Below, piece by piece: positions 1-8,432 of a stretch of DNA of 34,490 nucleotides (the first letter of the stretch is position 1; each line of letters begins with the position of its first letter). The translations under genes and the position numbers were made by a program. The notes under the pieces were generated by a model. That model did no database searches. It was not told the origin of the DNA and saw nothing but the letters and a program-made list of their open reading frames with translations. The stretch is from CAYTAP01 sp964435775 (GTDB taxonomy: Bacteria > Planctomycetota > Phycisphaerae > Tepidisphaerales > Tepidisphaeraceae): positions 1 through 34,490 of the forward strand of contig CAYTAP010000028.1 in the NCBI GenBank assembly GCA_964435775.1, in the 5' to 3' direction.

Positions 1-1845
1 GCCATCATCCGCCTTGAGATCCTCGTTCTCATCCTTCTTCACCGTGCGGCCTTCCTCATCAAGTTGGGCGTCGGCGATGGCGGTGCGCTTGCGGGCTTCG
101 GCCAGGAGGGCTTCATACAGCTTGGCCGTGTCGGTGCCGTTGATCGCATTGACGGCCTTGCTGATCTCACCGATGTAGCGCTCGAAAACATCGCGGCGGG
201 CGGCCTCCTTCTGCATTTTCTGGCGCTTGCGGAGGTAGCTTCCGAGCTTTCGGCCGCACTCCATCAGGGCGAGCTTCATTTCCTTGCGGATTTCATCAAA
301 GTCGGCGATCGCCTCCTTCGATTCGCTTGTGAAAGGAACCCAGACGCTGGCCATGTGGATCATGATAACCAGCGGTCCGGCCGGCAGGCTGCCGCGCGGC
401 TGGCTGAGGTTGTAGTTGCGCCAGCCGGTTTCGGTCACCGCTTTGAAACTCGAGCAGGCGCTTTGCTGGAACAGAAGCGGAACGCGATTGGCGAAACGGA
501 TGACCCGTGCGGTTTGATCGGAGGGAAGTTCGCCGCCGAAGGCGATGGCGGCCTCGATCTGAAACGGTCGGCCGCGATAGACATCGGGCTCGCGCGAACT
601 GGCGGCGTAAAACTCCGCCTTCACGCCCTTGAGCATTCCCGCGAGCATCTGCCGCACGCCGATGGGCGCCAGACAATCGGTGGGCGGCGCGGGCAGGCGG
701 GCGTCCTGCATGGTGCGGAAAAGTTTTTCGGCCTGCTGGGGGGTGATGTCGCCGACCTTGGTTCGGCTGTGGGCGTCGATCGCCTTGCAGAACTCGCCGG
801 CCTTGGCGGGGCTGACGCGGCTGAACTGCTCCTGCAGAAAATTGAAGAGCGTCCCCCCGCCGCGATTGGCGAGTTCAAAATCCTTGAACATCTGAAGGAG
901 GATGCCGAGCTCGATCCCCTTGGGGTGCGGCTGGATTTCGCGGGTCTCCGGGGGCAATTGATCGGTGCCGCGGGGAAAGAGGATGACGCCATCTTTTTCG
1001 ATGGTGGTGATCGAGGGGTCCACGTCGGTTGGGGAAAGGCTCGCTGCCGTACCGTTGTTCTTGGCCGCCTCCTGGGCGGAAGGTTCGGCGTCCTTCGCGC
1101 TGTTGAGCGGAAGATCATCGTGGTCATCCATGCTGACCCGGCTCGGCGGGACAAACGCGATGCGGGCATGGGGATTGGCGATGGCCGCCAGTTCCAGAAA
1201 CTCATCGACGCTGCCTCGTCCTTTTTGGTATCGCCCTTCGAGCTCGATGCTCACGCTCGTGCCGGTGGTGTAATCCTCGCTATGAAGGAAACCGGGATCG
1301 CGCGTGCCAAGGTTGATGAGCTTGAGGCGATTGGGTGGAAAATCGTCGGTCATCTCATCAAGCGTCACCTCGGCGCGGTTGGTCTTGGTGTTCATCGCCA
1401 GCTCGATGTGATGGGCCTCCTTTTTGGCGCTGGGTCGGGTGTGGATGACCATCGGGCGGCCGGTGGTGATCAGGCCGTACATCCCGGCGGCGCTGATCCC
1501 GATCCCCTGCTGCCCGCGGCTCATTTTCAGGCGGTGAAACTTGCTGCCAAACAGGAGTCGGCCGAACACGTTTTCCACCTGCTTGCGAACGATGCCCGGC
1601 CCGTTGTCCACGATCGTGACGCGGTAGCGGCTTTGCTTGGCGGTCGCCGGACGGTCGGGTTGCAGGTCCTCAATGATGACGGAGATGTTGGGAAGAATCC
1701 CCGCCTCCTCGCAGGCATCGAGTGAGTTGTCCACCGCTTCCTTCACGGTCGTGAGCAGGGCCTTGCGGGGGTTGTCGAAGCCCAGGAGATGGCGGTTCTT
1801 GGCGAAGAACTCGCTGACGGAGATATCCTTCTGCTTCGAGGCCAT
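1..1845 (-). CDS. top6B: DNA topoisomerase VI subunit B (3' end cut by window edge)
   Basis: Subunit B of type IIB topoisomerase VI, the GHKL-ATPase subunit that works with the cleaving subunit A to pass one duplex through another. Read from the ATG at 1845, the protein begins MASKQKDISVSEFFAKNRH. It then shows the Bergerat-fold boxes in order: EAVDNSLDA (about residues 37-45), DNGPGI (about 85) and GQQGIGISAAGMYG (about 115). The order and spacing fit Top6B rather than GyrB, MutL or HSP90. The frame is open for 615 codons and runs off the left edge in an acidic/lysine-rich tail, so it is nearly complete. An in-frame ATG at 1929 would add 28 basic residues, but those codons have low GC3, so I prefer 1845. 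Subunit A is not in the window and may lie further left. The family is mainly archaeal and plant, with scattered bacterial members including planctomycetes. Confidence 0.9.
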   Translation of the reverse strand, partial: MASKQKDISVSEFFAKNRHLLGFDNPRKALLTTVKEAVDNSLDACEEAGILPNISVIIEDLQPDRPATAKQSRYRVTIVDNGPGIVRKQVENVFGRLLFGSKFHRLKMSRGQQGIGISAAGMYGLITTGRPMVIHTRPSAKKEAHHIELAMNTKTNRAEVTLDEMTDDFPPNRLKLINLGTRDPGFLHSEDYTTGTSVSIELEGRYQKGRGSVDEFLELAAIANPHARIAFVPPSRVSMDDHDDLPLNSAKDAEPSAQEAAKNNGTAASLSPTDVDPSITTIEKDGVILFPRGTDQLPPETREIQPHPKGIELGILLQMFKDFELANRGGGTLFNFLQEQFSRVSPAKAGEFCKAIDAHSRTKVGDITPQQAEKLFRTMQDARLPAPPTDCLAPIGVRQMLAGMLKGVKAEFYAASSREPDVYRGRPFQIEAAIAFGGELPSDQTARVIRFANRVPLLFQQSACSSFKAVTETGWRNYNLSQPRGSLPAGPLVIMIHMASVWVPFTSESKEAIADFDEIRKEMKLALMECGRKLGSYLRKRQKMQKEAARRDVFERYIGEISKAVNAINGTDTAKLYEALLAEARKRTAIADAQLDEEGRTVKKDENEDLKADDG

Positions 1846-2107
1846 TGACTCGGCGGTTTCATGTCCGCCCGCGCTGCGTTCGGTCTTGCGTGAAGATTTT
1901 CGTTGCAAAGTTGCCGTTCCATTCGCCATGAAAAGTCCGTCGTGTTGAAAAATATTGGCCGAGCCCTCCACCCGATGCGCATGTTATCGGCACAAGGGAC
2001 GGGAAAGCTCCAGTCATTCCGTTAGGGTATTGTAAGGATCATGAATACCGTTTCAATCGGTCGCCGGTTCGCGCGGCCGATCAAGCGTATGTACGCGCAT
2101 CGGGCGG

Positions 2108-3910
2108 TTACAGCAAGGCGTCGAGATCATCGACCAGCCCGGCGAACACCTGCAACGCCGTGTCCACCGCATGAGGCTGCTCCATATCGACTCCCGCGCC
2201 GCGGAGCAGATCGAGGGGAAATTGCGAGCAGCCGCCCTTGAGGAAGCCGAGGTAGTCGTTGAGCTCCCGCGAACCGCCGTTCAGGACGCGCTGACTGAGG
2301 ACAATGGCGGCGCTCAGGCCGGTGGCATATTTGTAGACGTAGAACGCGCGGTAGAAATGGGGGATGCGCAGGCACTCGAGTTCCATCTCCGAATCGATCA
2401 CAAAATCGGGACCGAAGTAGAGATCGAGCAGCTTGCGGTATTCACGGCGCAGGGTTTGGACGGTGAGGGGCTCGCCGGCCTCGACGAGGGCATGCGCGAC
2501 CTTCTCAAACTCCGCGAACATCGTCTGGCGGATGATCGTGCCGCGAATGCCGTCGAGCTGGCGGTTGATGAGGTAGGCGCGCTCCTGGTCATTTTTCGCC
2601 TGGCTCATCAGGTGATGGGCCAGCAACTGCTCGTTAAATGTGCTGGCGACCTCGGCGACGAAGATCGTGTAGTTGTAATACTGATACGGCTGATGCTTGG
2701 CCGAGTAGTGGCTGTGCATCGAGTGGCCGGCTTCGTGGGCGAGGGTGAAGACGTGATCGAGCACATCGGGCTGGTAGTTCATCAGGATGTAGGGCTGGCC
2801 ATCGTATGAGCCGCTGGAGAACGCGCCGCTTTGCTTGCCCTTGTTGGGGTAGCGGTCGCACCAGCGCGCGGTGGTCAGGCCGCGCTCCAGCTCGGCGGTG
2901 TATTCCCGGCCCAGCGGCTCGAGGGCGCGAACGACGGTTTTGACGGCCTGGTCCCAGGTGGTGCGCTTGTCCAGATCGCTCAGGATCGGGACATAGGTGT
3001 CGTAATGATGAATCTCCTTGAGCTTCATCTTGCGGCGCCGGAGTTCGTAGTAGCGATAGAGCGCGGGAAGATTTTTATGGACTGACGCGATCAGGTTGTC
3101 ATAGACGCTCGTGGGCACCTTGTCGGCGAAGAGCGCGCTTTCCAGGGCGCTGCGGTGGCCGCGGGCGCGGGCGTAGTAAACATCGCGCTGCACGCTGCCG
3201 TTGAGCGTGGCGGCCAGCGTGTTTTTATGCTCATCATACTCCGCGTAATACTGATGGAACGCCTCCTTGCGCACACGGCGGGAGGAGGAATGGAGAAACG
3301 CCGAGAAGGAGGAATGGCCGAGCTCAACCTTCTCCCCCCTGGCATCACGGATGAGGCCCCATTTGAGATCGGCGTCGTTCAACTGGCGAAAGGCCTGATT
3401 GGACGCTTCGCTCATCTGCCCCTGCATCGCCAGGAGCCGCTCCTCCTTCTTGCCCAGCGTGTGCGGGCGGTAGCGAAGAATGCGGTCGAGCGCCAATCGC
3501 CAGGGTTTCAGTTCCCTGGCATCAAGAAACTGCGCGATTTTCTTCGCGGGGATGGACATGATCTCCGGCCGAATCCAGCTCGACGCCTCGGATGCCTGCA
3601 TGGCGACATGCTGGAAACGCCCTTTCATGCGCTGGTAGTCGGAGTTGGACTGATCCTCGGTCGTCTTGAGATACGCGTAGGTTCCGATGCGTTCGCCGAG
3701 GCGGTCGAAATCGGCATCATATTTCAAACAGGCGGCCAGGGTCTTGGCATCACTCGCCAGCTTCCCGCGAAAAGCGGCGTAGCCGGCGATTTGCTTTTCC
3801 CATTTTTTGAACGCTTTTTCCCATGCCGCGTCGTCGGGATAAAGGCTGGAGAGATCCCAGCAGTCGGCGGGTTTCACTTGAGAGCGTTTGGGGAGTGTTT
3901 TGGTGGCCAT
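2108..3910 (-). CDS. pepF: Oligoendopeptidase F (M3B family metallopeptidase)
   Basis: Cytoplasmic zinc metallopeptidase that degrades oligopeptides. The 600-residue product has the usual family length. The zinc motif is visible in FTLAHEAGHSMHSHYS (HEAGH near residue 390), where the two histidines bind zinc and the glutamate is catalytic. The third ligand is expected in the downstream helix around VAEVASTFNE. The N-terminal helical region (WDLSSLYPDDAAWEKAFKKWE) is also typical of PepF. It starts MATKTLPKRSQVKPADCWDL with no signal peptide. The next gene downstream on this strand is topoisomerase VI B, 262 bases away, and the upstream neighbour is a membrane protein 62 bases away. No functional link between them is evident. 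Confidence 0.95.
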   Translation of the reverse strand: MATKTLPKRSQVKPADCWDLSSLYPDDAAWEKAFKKWEKQIAGYAAFRGKLASDAKTLAACLKYDADFDRLGERIGTYAYLKTTEDQSNSDYQRMKGRFQHVAMQASEASSWIRPEIMSIPAKKIAQFLDARELKPWRLALDRILRYRPHTLGKKEERLLAMQGQMSEASNQAFRQLNDADLKWGLIRDARGEKVELGHSSFSAFLHSSSRRVRKEAFHQYYAEYDEHKNTLAATLNGSVQRDVYYARARGHRSALESALFADKVPTSVYDNLIASVHKNLPALYRYYELRRRKMKLKEIHHYDTYVPILSDLDKRTTWDQAVKTVVRALEPLGREYTAELERGLTTARWCDRYPNKGKQSGAFSSGSYDGQPYILMNYQPDVLDHVFTLAHEAGHSMHSHYSAKHQPYQYYNYTIFVAEVASTFNEQLLAHHLMSQAKNDQERAYLINRQLDGIRGTIIRQTMFAEFEKVAHALVEAGEPLTVQTLRREYRKLLDLYFGPDFVIDSEMELECLRIPHFYRAFYVYKYATGLSAAIVLSQRVLNGGSRELNDYLGFLKGGCSQFPLDLLRGAGVDMEQPHAVDTALQVFAGLVDDLDALL

Positions 3911-3972
3911 GACTTCCTTGTGGTGTGGGGATGATCCGCTTCCATTTGCGGGAGGATGATTCTACGAATGCT

Positions 3973-4893
3973 TCATTCCGTGTCCTGGCGGGCATGGTGC
4001 CACTTGCGGCTGAGCCAATACCCGAGCAATGTGCCGATGGTGCCGGCGCTGACGTAATCGAGGGGCAGCGGCCGGGCCAGCGGCGCAAACTGACTGGTCA
4101 AAACCCCCGTATCGACCCCCGCTGGCCAGACATATGCGGCAATGTACCCGATGACGCCCATAAGCAGCGGCGCAACGACATACCACGCGATCGGGCGGAC
4201 GGGGAAAAGCGTGTGGGCGATCGCGGCGCCGCCGAGCGCGGATAAGCCAACCGCCCAAAGCACCTGCGCCTTGTCCTCGGATTGCGCGAGCAGCGAAAGG
4301 CCGACGAGCATCGCGAGCATCATGGCGACGGTGGCGGTCATTTTTTGAATGAGCGGTTCATCCGGCTCTTCAAACCCATCGCGCATCACATCCGCCTTCA
4401 GCAGGCCGATATTGCGGGCGACCGACTGCATGGCGATGACCGGCATGAGCATGGCATACAACAGAATGGATTCGCCGATGAAGAGGAAAAAGACGGATGG
4501 GCCGACGCCGTGGGTGCGAAGAACATCGCTCATCGTTCCGCCGCGACAGGAGAGGGCGAGGAGTCCGAAGGCGGCGGCGAACAACCCCACGTCGTAGCGA
4601 ACGGTTCCCGCGATGACGATGCCCAGGACGGCGCAAAGGATGACGCCGATGGCCGTCGCGATCAGGCTGAGGATGATCGCGCCAATCGACGGCTGGAGGA
4701 GCAGGCTGGCGCCGAGGTTGCGGTGGCTGGGGATGCCCGCGAGCCCGCCGATCCACCACACAAGCGCAAAGGCGGCGATGGCGGAAATGATGAGCAGGGA
4801 TCGATTGCGCAAGCCGAACAAGTTGAGCAAATCATGGGAGAAAGGCGGAGCCTCCTGCGAATCGTGCGAAGCGGGCAGCGGCGTGGATTCCAT
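3973..4893 (-). CDS. Hypothetical polytopic membrane protein
   Basis: I do not recognise this 306-residue protein. It begins with a polar, proline-containing stretch of about 30 residues (MESTPLPASHDSQEAPPF). Roughly seven or eight hydrophobic segments follow: LLIISAIAAFALVWWIGGLAG, a long stretch from SIGAIILSLIATAIGVILC, then segments around GLFAAAFGLLALS, VFFLFIGESILLYAMLMPVI, ATVAMMLAMLVGLSLLA, VLWAVGLSALGGAAI, WYVVAPLLMGVIGYIAAYVWP and a last weak one near the C-terminus. The C-terminus is basic (LSRKWHHARQ). The general look (short soluble N-terminus, Yip1-like membrane domain) is compatible with a planctomycete-specific inner-membrane protein, but no catalytic or transport signature is visible. 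It lies upstream of pepF on the same strand and is divergent from priA. Confidence 0.75.
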   Translation of the reverse strand: MESTPLPASHDSQEAPPFSHDLLNLFGLRNRSLLIISAIAAFALVWWIGGLAGIPSHRNLGASLLLQPSIGAIILSLIATAIGVILCAVLGIVIAGTVRYDVGLFAAAFGLLALSCRGGTMSDVLRTHGVGPSVFFLFIGESILLYAMLMPVIAMQSVARNIGLLKADVMRDGFEEPDEPLIQKMTATVAMMLAMLVGLSLLAQSEDKAQVLWAVGLSALGGAAIAHTLFPVRPIAWYVVAPLLMGVIGYIAAYVWPAGVDTGVLTSQFAPLARPLPLDYVSAGTIGTLLGYWLSRKWHHARQDTE

Positions 4894-5066
4894 GAACTCT
4901 CCTGGAGCGGATGGTCAATCTATCGAGGCGGTCGGATACCAAACATTTGCCATACTGCAAGACGGTCCATAGGATTGGAATCGCTTGCGCCAACGCGATG
5001 AACGTAACCGATGCGCATGGCGCTGCCAAGCGATGGGGGACGGGCTTGGGCAGGATTTGGAGTTGA

Positions 5067-7577
5067 ATGCGAACCTTGTTTGGCGACATCCCGTCGGAGC
5101 CGACGCCAAAGAGGAAGGCGCATCCACCGTCGCTGTCGGAAGGGCCGTTCGCCGGCGTCGCGATGGAAAATGCGATCGACAAGGTGCTGGATTATTCGAT
5201 CCCCCCATCGCTGGCGGCGAGCGTGCGCGTCGGGCAGCGCGTGAAGGCCCCGCTGGGCAAGGGCAACCGAAGCGTGTACGGGTACATCGTTTCGATTCAT
5301 CCGACGACGAATTATCCCCGGATCAAACCGCTCATGGGAATCGATGATCCCCGTGTACTGGTCACGCCGCAGTTGATGACACTGGCGCGCTGGATGAGCC
5401 GCTACTATGTGGCGTCGCTGGGCACGGTGCTTGAGAGCATCATCCCATCGGCCGTGAAGAAGAAGGTGGGGATGCGGCGATCATTCAAGGCGTTTCTCGC
5501 CAAGCCGCGCGACCAGGTGCAGGCGGCGGTGGAAAAGACCAAGGCGCCCAAGCGGCGTGCGATCCTGGCGCGGATGCTGCAACTGCCCGATGGGGAGGGG
5601 ATTGAATTGGTTCGCCTGGCCGGGGAATCGGGGGCGACACTTGCGACCATTCGCAAGCTGGCGAAGCTGGGGTGGATCGCGCTGACGGCCGAACGGGAGG
5701 CGCCGACGATCGACAGCGCTTCCATCTCGTCCGACGGCACCGAGGCGGACATCCAACTCAACGAGGATCAGCAGCGGGTGTTTGATGACTTGCGCCCGCG
5801 TCTGGCCGGGGGATTTTCGGTCAATCTGTTGCAGGGTGTCACGGGAAGCGGCAAGACGGAGATTTATCTTCAGTGCATCCGCCAGGTGGTGGCGCGGGGT
5901 TGCCAGGCGATTTTGCTCGTGCCGGAAATCGCACTGACGCCGCAGACGGTGCGGCGGTTCACCCGGCGCTTTCGGCGCGTGGCGATCCTGCACAGCGGTT
6001 TGTCGGCGTCCGATCGTCATCGATACTGGCAACAAATCGCCACCGGACAGGCGGATGTGATCGTCGGGGCGCGCTCGGCGATCTTCGCGCCCGTGCCGAA
6101 GCTCGGGATGATCGTGGTCGATGAGGAGCACGAGGCTTCGTACAAACAGGACAGCGCCCCGCGCTATCATGGGCGCGATGTGGCGATCAAGCGAGCGCAG
6201 ATTGAAGGGACGCCGATCCTGCTTGGAAGCGCGACGCCATCGCTGGAAACGTGGAGGCGGGTTCAGAGTCCGTTGTCAGTGGTCAGTGGTCCGTTGCAAG
6301 TCAACGAGCCGGAAGCGTCAGCGACGGACCACGGACAACGCGCAGCCGACAAATCCGAACAACGGACAACGGACAGCGAACCTCGGACCAAAAACAATTA
6401 CCATCTGCTGATCCTTCCCCGCCGCGTCCGCGGGTTGGCGATGCCGCATGTCGAGCTTATCGACATGAAGCAGGAGGGGAAATTCCGCCGGGGCGTGCAT
6501 CTGCTGTCGCAGCGGCTTGAGCATCTGCTGAAAACAACGCTGGCGGCCGGGCAGCAGGCGATTTTGCTCCTCAATCGACGGGGGTATTCCAACTTTGTCT
6601 ATTGCCCTTCGTGTCAGTCGGCGGTGCCGTGCCGGTTTTGCGATACGACGATGACCTATCACCGCTCGGCCGGTCAACATGTTGGCAGCGCCGTGTCGGC
6701 CAAGGGCGTCCACACCGGACAGTTGCATTGTCACTACTGCATGGCCGTCAGCCCGTTGCCGGAGAAATGCCCGACGTGCGGCAAAGGGCTGACGCTGTTC
6801 GGACTGGGGACGCAGCGCGTCGAGGAGGAGCTGACGAGCAAGTTTCCCGAGATCAAGTTCGCGCGCGTCGATTCCGATTCGATGCGCAGCGCCAAGGATT
6901 ATGAAGCGCTCCTGGGGGATTTCGCCGACGGCAAAATTCAGGTGTTGCTCGGAACGCAGATGATCGCCAAGGGGCTGGATTATCCGAACGTGACCCTGGT
7001 CGGCGTCATCAGCGGGGACACGGCGCTGGCGCTGCCCGACTTTCGGGCGGCCGAGCGGACGTTTCAACTGATCACGCAGGTCGCGGGGCGCGCCGGCCGC
7101 GGCGATGTGCCGGGGCGGGTGGTGTTGCAGACCTTCCTGCCGGATGATCCAACGATCCAATCGGCGCTGAGGCAGGATTTCGCGGGATTCGCCGGTCGGG
7201 AGCTGGCGCAGCGCCGCGAGGTCGGACTGCCGCCGTATGTGCGGATGGCGCGAATCATCCTTCGGGATCGGGACCCGGAGAGATTGCATCAGTTGTGCGA
7301 TCAACTGGCGGGGGAATTGGCCGAGTCGCTCGTGGAAGTCGCGGCACAGTTTTCTGCCCAACCAGGCAACCTGATCGGCGGCGAACTGGGCGTGCGCGTT
7401 CAAGGACCGATGCCGTGCGCGATCTCGCGCATCGCGGGATATCACCGCAACCAAATCGTGCTCTCGTGCCCGCGGGTCAGCCGACTTCAAGCGGTGCTGG
7501 CGAGCCTGAGGAAGAAAGGCTCATTGAAAAAAAATGAGCGCATCGCGGTGGATGTGGATCCGGTGTCGCTGCTGTGA
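5067..7577 (+). CDS. priA: Primosomal replication protein N' (PriA helicase)
   Basis: Superfamily 2 DNA helicase that recognises stalled forks and reloads the replisome. The N-terminal 3'-end-binding domain is followed by Walker A GVTGSGKTEIYL (about residues 256-267), the DEEH box VVDEEHEASYK (about 351) and LGSATPSLETW. Two zinc-binding clusters follow, starting YCPSCQSAVPCRFC and HCHYCMAVSPLPEKCPTC (about 513-573). Further on are the helicase motifs IAKGLDYPNVTLVGVI and AGRAGRG. The start at 5067 follows GGAG four bases upstream. At 836 residues it is longer than typical PriA (about 730-800). About 42 extra residues (roughly 400-442) are encoded by a repeat-like segment annotated separately, and about 15 more (GQHVGSAVSAKGVHTGQ) sit between the zinc motifs. 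All catalytic motifs are intact, so the gene is probably functional. It is convergent with hemQ, 14 bases apart. Confidence 0.96.
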   Translation: MRTLFGDIPSEPTPKRKAHPPSLSEGPFAGVAMENAIDKVLDYSIPPSLAASVRVGQRVKAPLGKGNRSVYGYIVSIHPTTNYPRIKPLMGIDDPRVLVTPQLMTLARWMSRYYVASLGTVLESIIPSAVKKKVGMRRSFKAFLAKPRDQVQAAVEKTKAPKRRAILARMLQLPDGEGIELVRLAGESGATLATIRKLAKLGWIALTAEREAPTIDSASISSDGTEADIQLNEDQQRVFDDLRPRLAGGFSVNLLQGVTGSGKTEIYLQCIRQVVARGCQAILLVPEIALTPQTVRRFTRRFRRVAILHSGLSASDRHRYWQQIATGQADVIVGARSAIFAPVPKLGMIVVDEEHEASYKQDSAPRYHGRDVAIKRAQIEGTPILLGSATPSLETWRRVQSPLSVVSGPLQVNEPEASATDHGQRAADKSEQRTTDSEPRTKNNYHLLILPRRVRGLAMPHVELIDMKQEGKFRRGVHLLSQRLEHLLKTTLAAGQQAILLLNRRGYSNFVYCPSCQSAVPCRFCDTTMTYHRSAGQHVGSAVSAKGVHTGQLHCHYCMAVSPLPEKCPTCGKGLTLFGLGTQRVEEELTSKFPEIKFARVDSDSMRSAKDYEALLGDFADGKIQVLLGTQMIAKGLDYPNVTLVGVISGDTALALPDFRAAERTFQLITQVAGRAGRGDVPGRVVLQTFLPDDPTIQSALRQDFAGFAGRELAQRREVGLPPYVRMARIILRDRDPERLHQLCDQLAGELAESLVEVAAQFSAQPGNLIGGELGVRVQGPMPCAISRIAGYHRNQIVLSCPRVSRLQAVLASLRKKGSLKKNERIAVDVDPVSLL
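6264..6393 (+). repeat. Repeat-like palindromic insertion inside priA
   Basis: This stretch has no counterpart in PriA proteins. The family normally goes straight from LGSATPSLESW...Q to YxLLxLPKR. The DNA contains GTCAGTGGTCAGTGGTCCG near the left end and AACGGACAACGGACAGCG near the right end. GTCCGTTGTC at 6268-6277 and GACAACGGAC at 6365-6374 are exact inverted repeats of each other. In the middle is GAGCCGGAAGCGTCAGCGAC. From memory, sequence of this style is typical of dispersed intergenic repeats in planctomycete and other environmental genomes. It is translated in frame as a low-complexity polar loop. That it arose by insertion of such an element is inference. Confidence 0.65.
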
Positions 7578-7591
7578 CCCACGCGCAAAAC

Positions 7592-8368
7592 TCAAAACAG
7601 CTGGTCGAGAATCTGTCCCATCGGCATGTGCAGGCACATGAACATGGGGGTGTCGCGCTGGGTGTACTTGCTGCTTTCGGTTTCGCGGAGATTCATGACC
7701 AGATCGAGGAAATCGTCCGGCTTTTCGGTTTCGAACGCAACGACAAAATCCTGATCGTCCAGCCCGAAACTGTAGGTGGTGTTGAGCTTCACGCTGGGGT
7801 AATCGAGGCCCATCTTGATGTGCTCATTCATGATCCGTTGCCGCTCCTCCTGCGGAAGCAGGTACCACTCGCGGGTTTTCACGAAGGGATAGACGAAGAG
7901 ATATTTCGCCTTGCCGGGGATGATGTTCGTGCGACTTTCCGCGGTGTGGTGCGGATCGAGTTGATCGATGTAGGAACTGCGTTTGGTCATGGAGACCATC
8001 GAATGCGGGTTGATCAGATAAGCGCCCAGGCGCGTCTTGTTGATCGATTGGGTCTGCCGCTGAAAATCCTCCGGCGAATGGCTGATCCGCCAGAGCAGGA
8101 AATCGGTCGAAGGGCGGAGGCCCACCGTTGAGTAGGTCAGGCAGATCAATCCGGGGCGGTTTTGGGTCATCACCGCGAGGAACTCGCTGCGTGCCTGGAG
8201 TTTTTCATGGTCGCCGAGGCGGCGGAACGCGGGATCGAGCTTCCAGAAGGAAAAATTGACGAACTGCCGCCGGGCGGGTTGCCTGGCGGCTTGCGCGTCG
8301 GGCGCGGGTTGGGCGGCGCGGGATGATGAAAGGGTGTCGGGCGACGCGGCGGATGGGGTGCTGCTCAT
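7592..8368 (-). CDS. hemQ: Coproheme decarboxylase HemQ (chlorite dismutase family)
   Basis: Last enzyme of the coproporphyrin-dependent heme pathway, converting coproheme III to heme b with peroxide. The first 33 residues are a low-complexity Ser/Ala/Pro/Gln-rich extension. The family core then runs from FVNFSFWKLDPAFRRL to the end. KYLFVYPFVKTREWYLLP (about 155-172) contains the tyrosine (Y160) expected to form the catalytic radical. H183 in RIMNEHIKMG is the expected proximal heme ligand, and TYSFGLDDQDFVVAFE is a characteristic C-terminal block. There is no chlorite-dismutase distal arginine signature that I can identify, and the overall sequence fits HemQ/ChdC better than Cld. Length (258) is normal. 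It lies 64 bases downstream of a methyltransferase gene on the same strand. A hemB gene is at 20651-21649. Confidence 0.88.
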   Translation of the reverse strand: MSSTPSAASPDTLSSSRAAQPAPDAQAARQPARRQFVNFSFWKLDPAFRRLGDHEKLQARSEFLAVMTQNRPGLICLTYSTVGLRPSTDFLLWRISHSPEDFQRQTQSINKTRLGAYLINPHSMVSMTKRSSYIDQLDPHHTAESRTNIIPGKAKYLFVYPFVKTREWYLLPQEERQRIMNEHIKMGLDYPSVKLNTTYSFGLDDQDFVVAFETEKPDDFLDLVMNLRETESSKYTQRDTPMFMCLHMPMGQILDQLF

Positions 8369-8432
8369 GAGGGAACTCCTGGATGATTGCGAAGCGCGGC
8401 CGGTGATGAAGGCGCGCTGGCCGGCCTGTGAA

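Noticed and set aside
64..1725. 553-codon open frame on the plus strand
   Set aside because: It is antisense to the topoisomerase VI B gene, whose motifs are clear. The product has no recognisable features, and the long antisense frame follows from GC-rich codon use.
6318..7490. 390-codon minus-strand frame opposite priA
   Set aside because: Antisense to the helicase C-terminal motifs, and the composition is Arg/His/Gln-rich as expected for a shadow frame.
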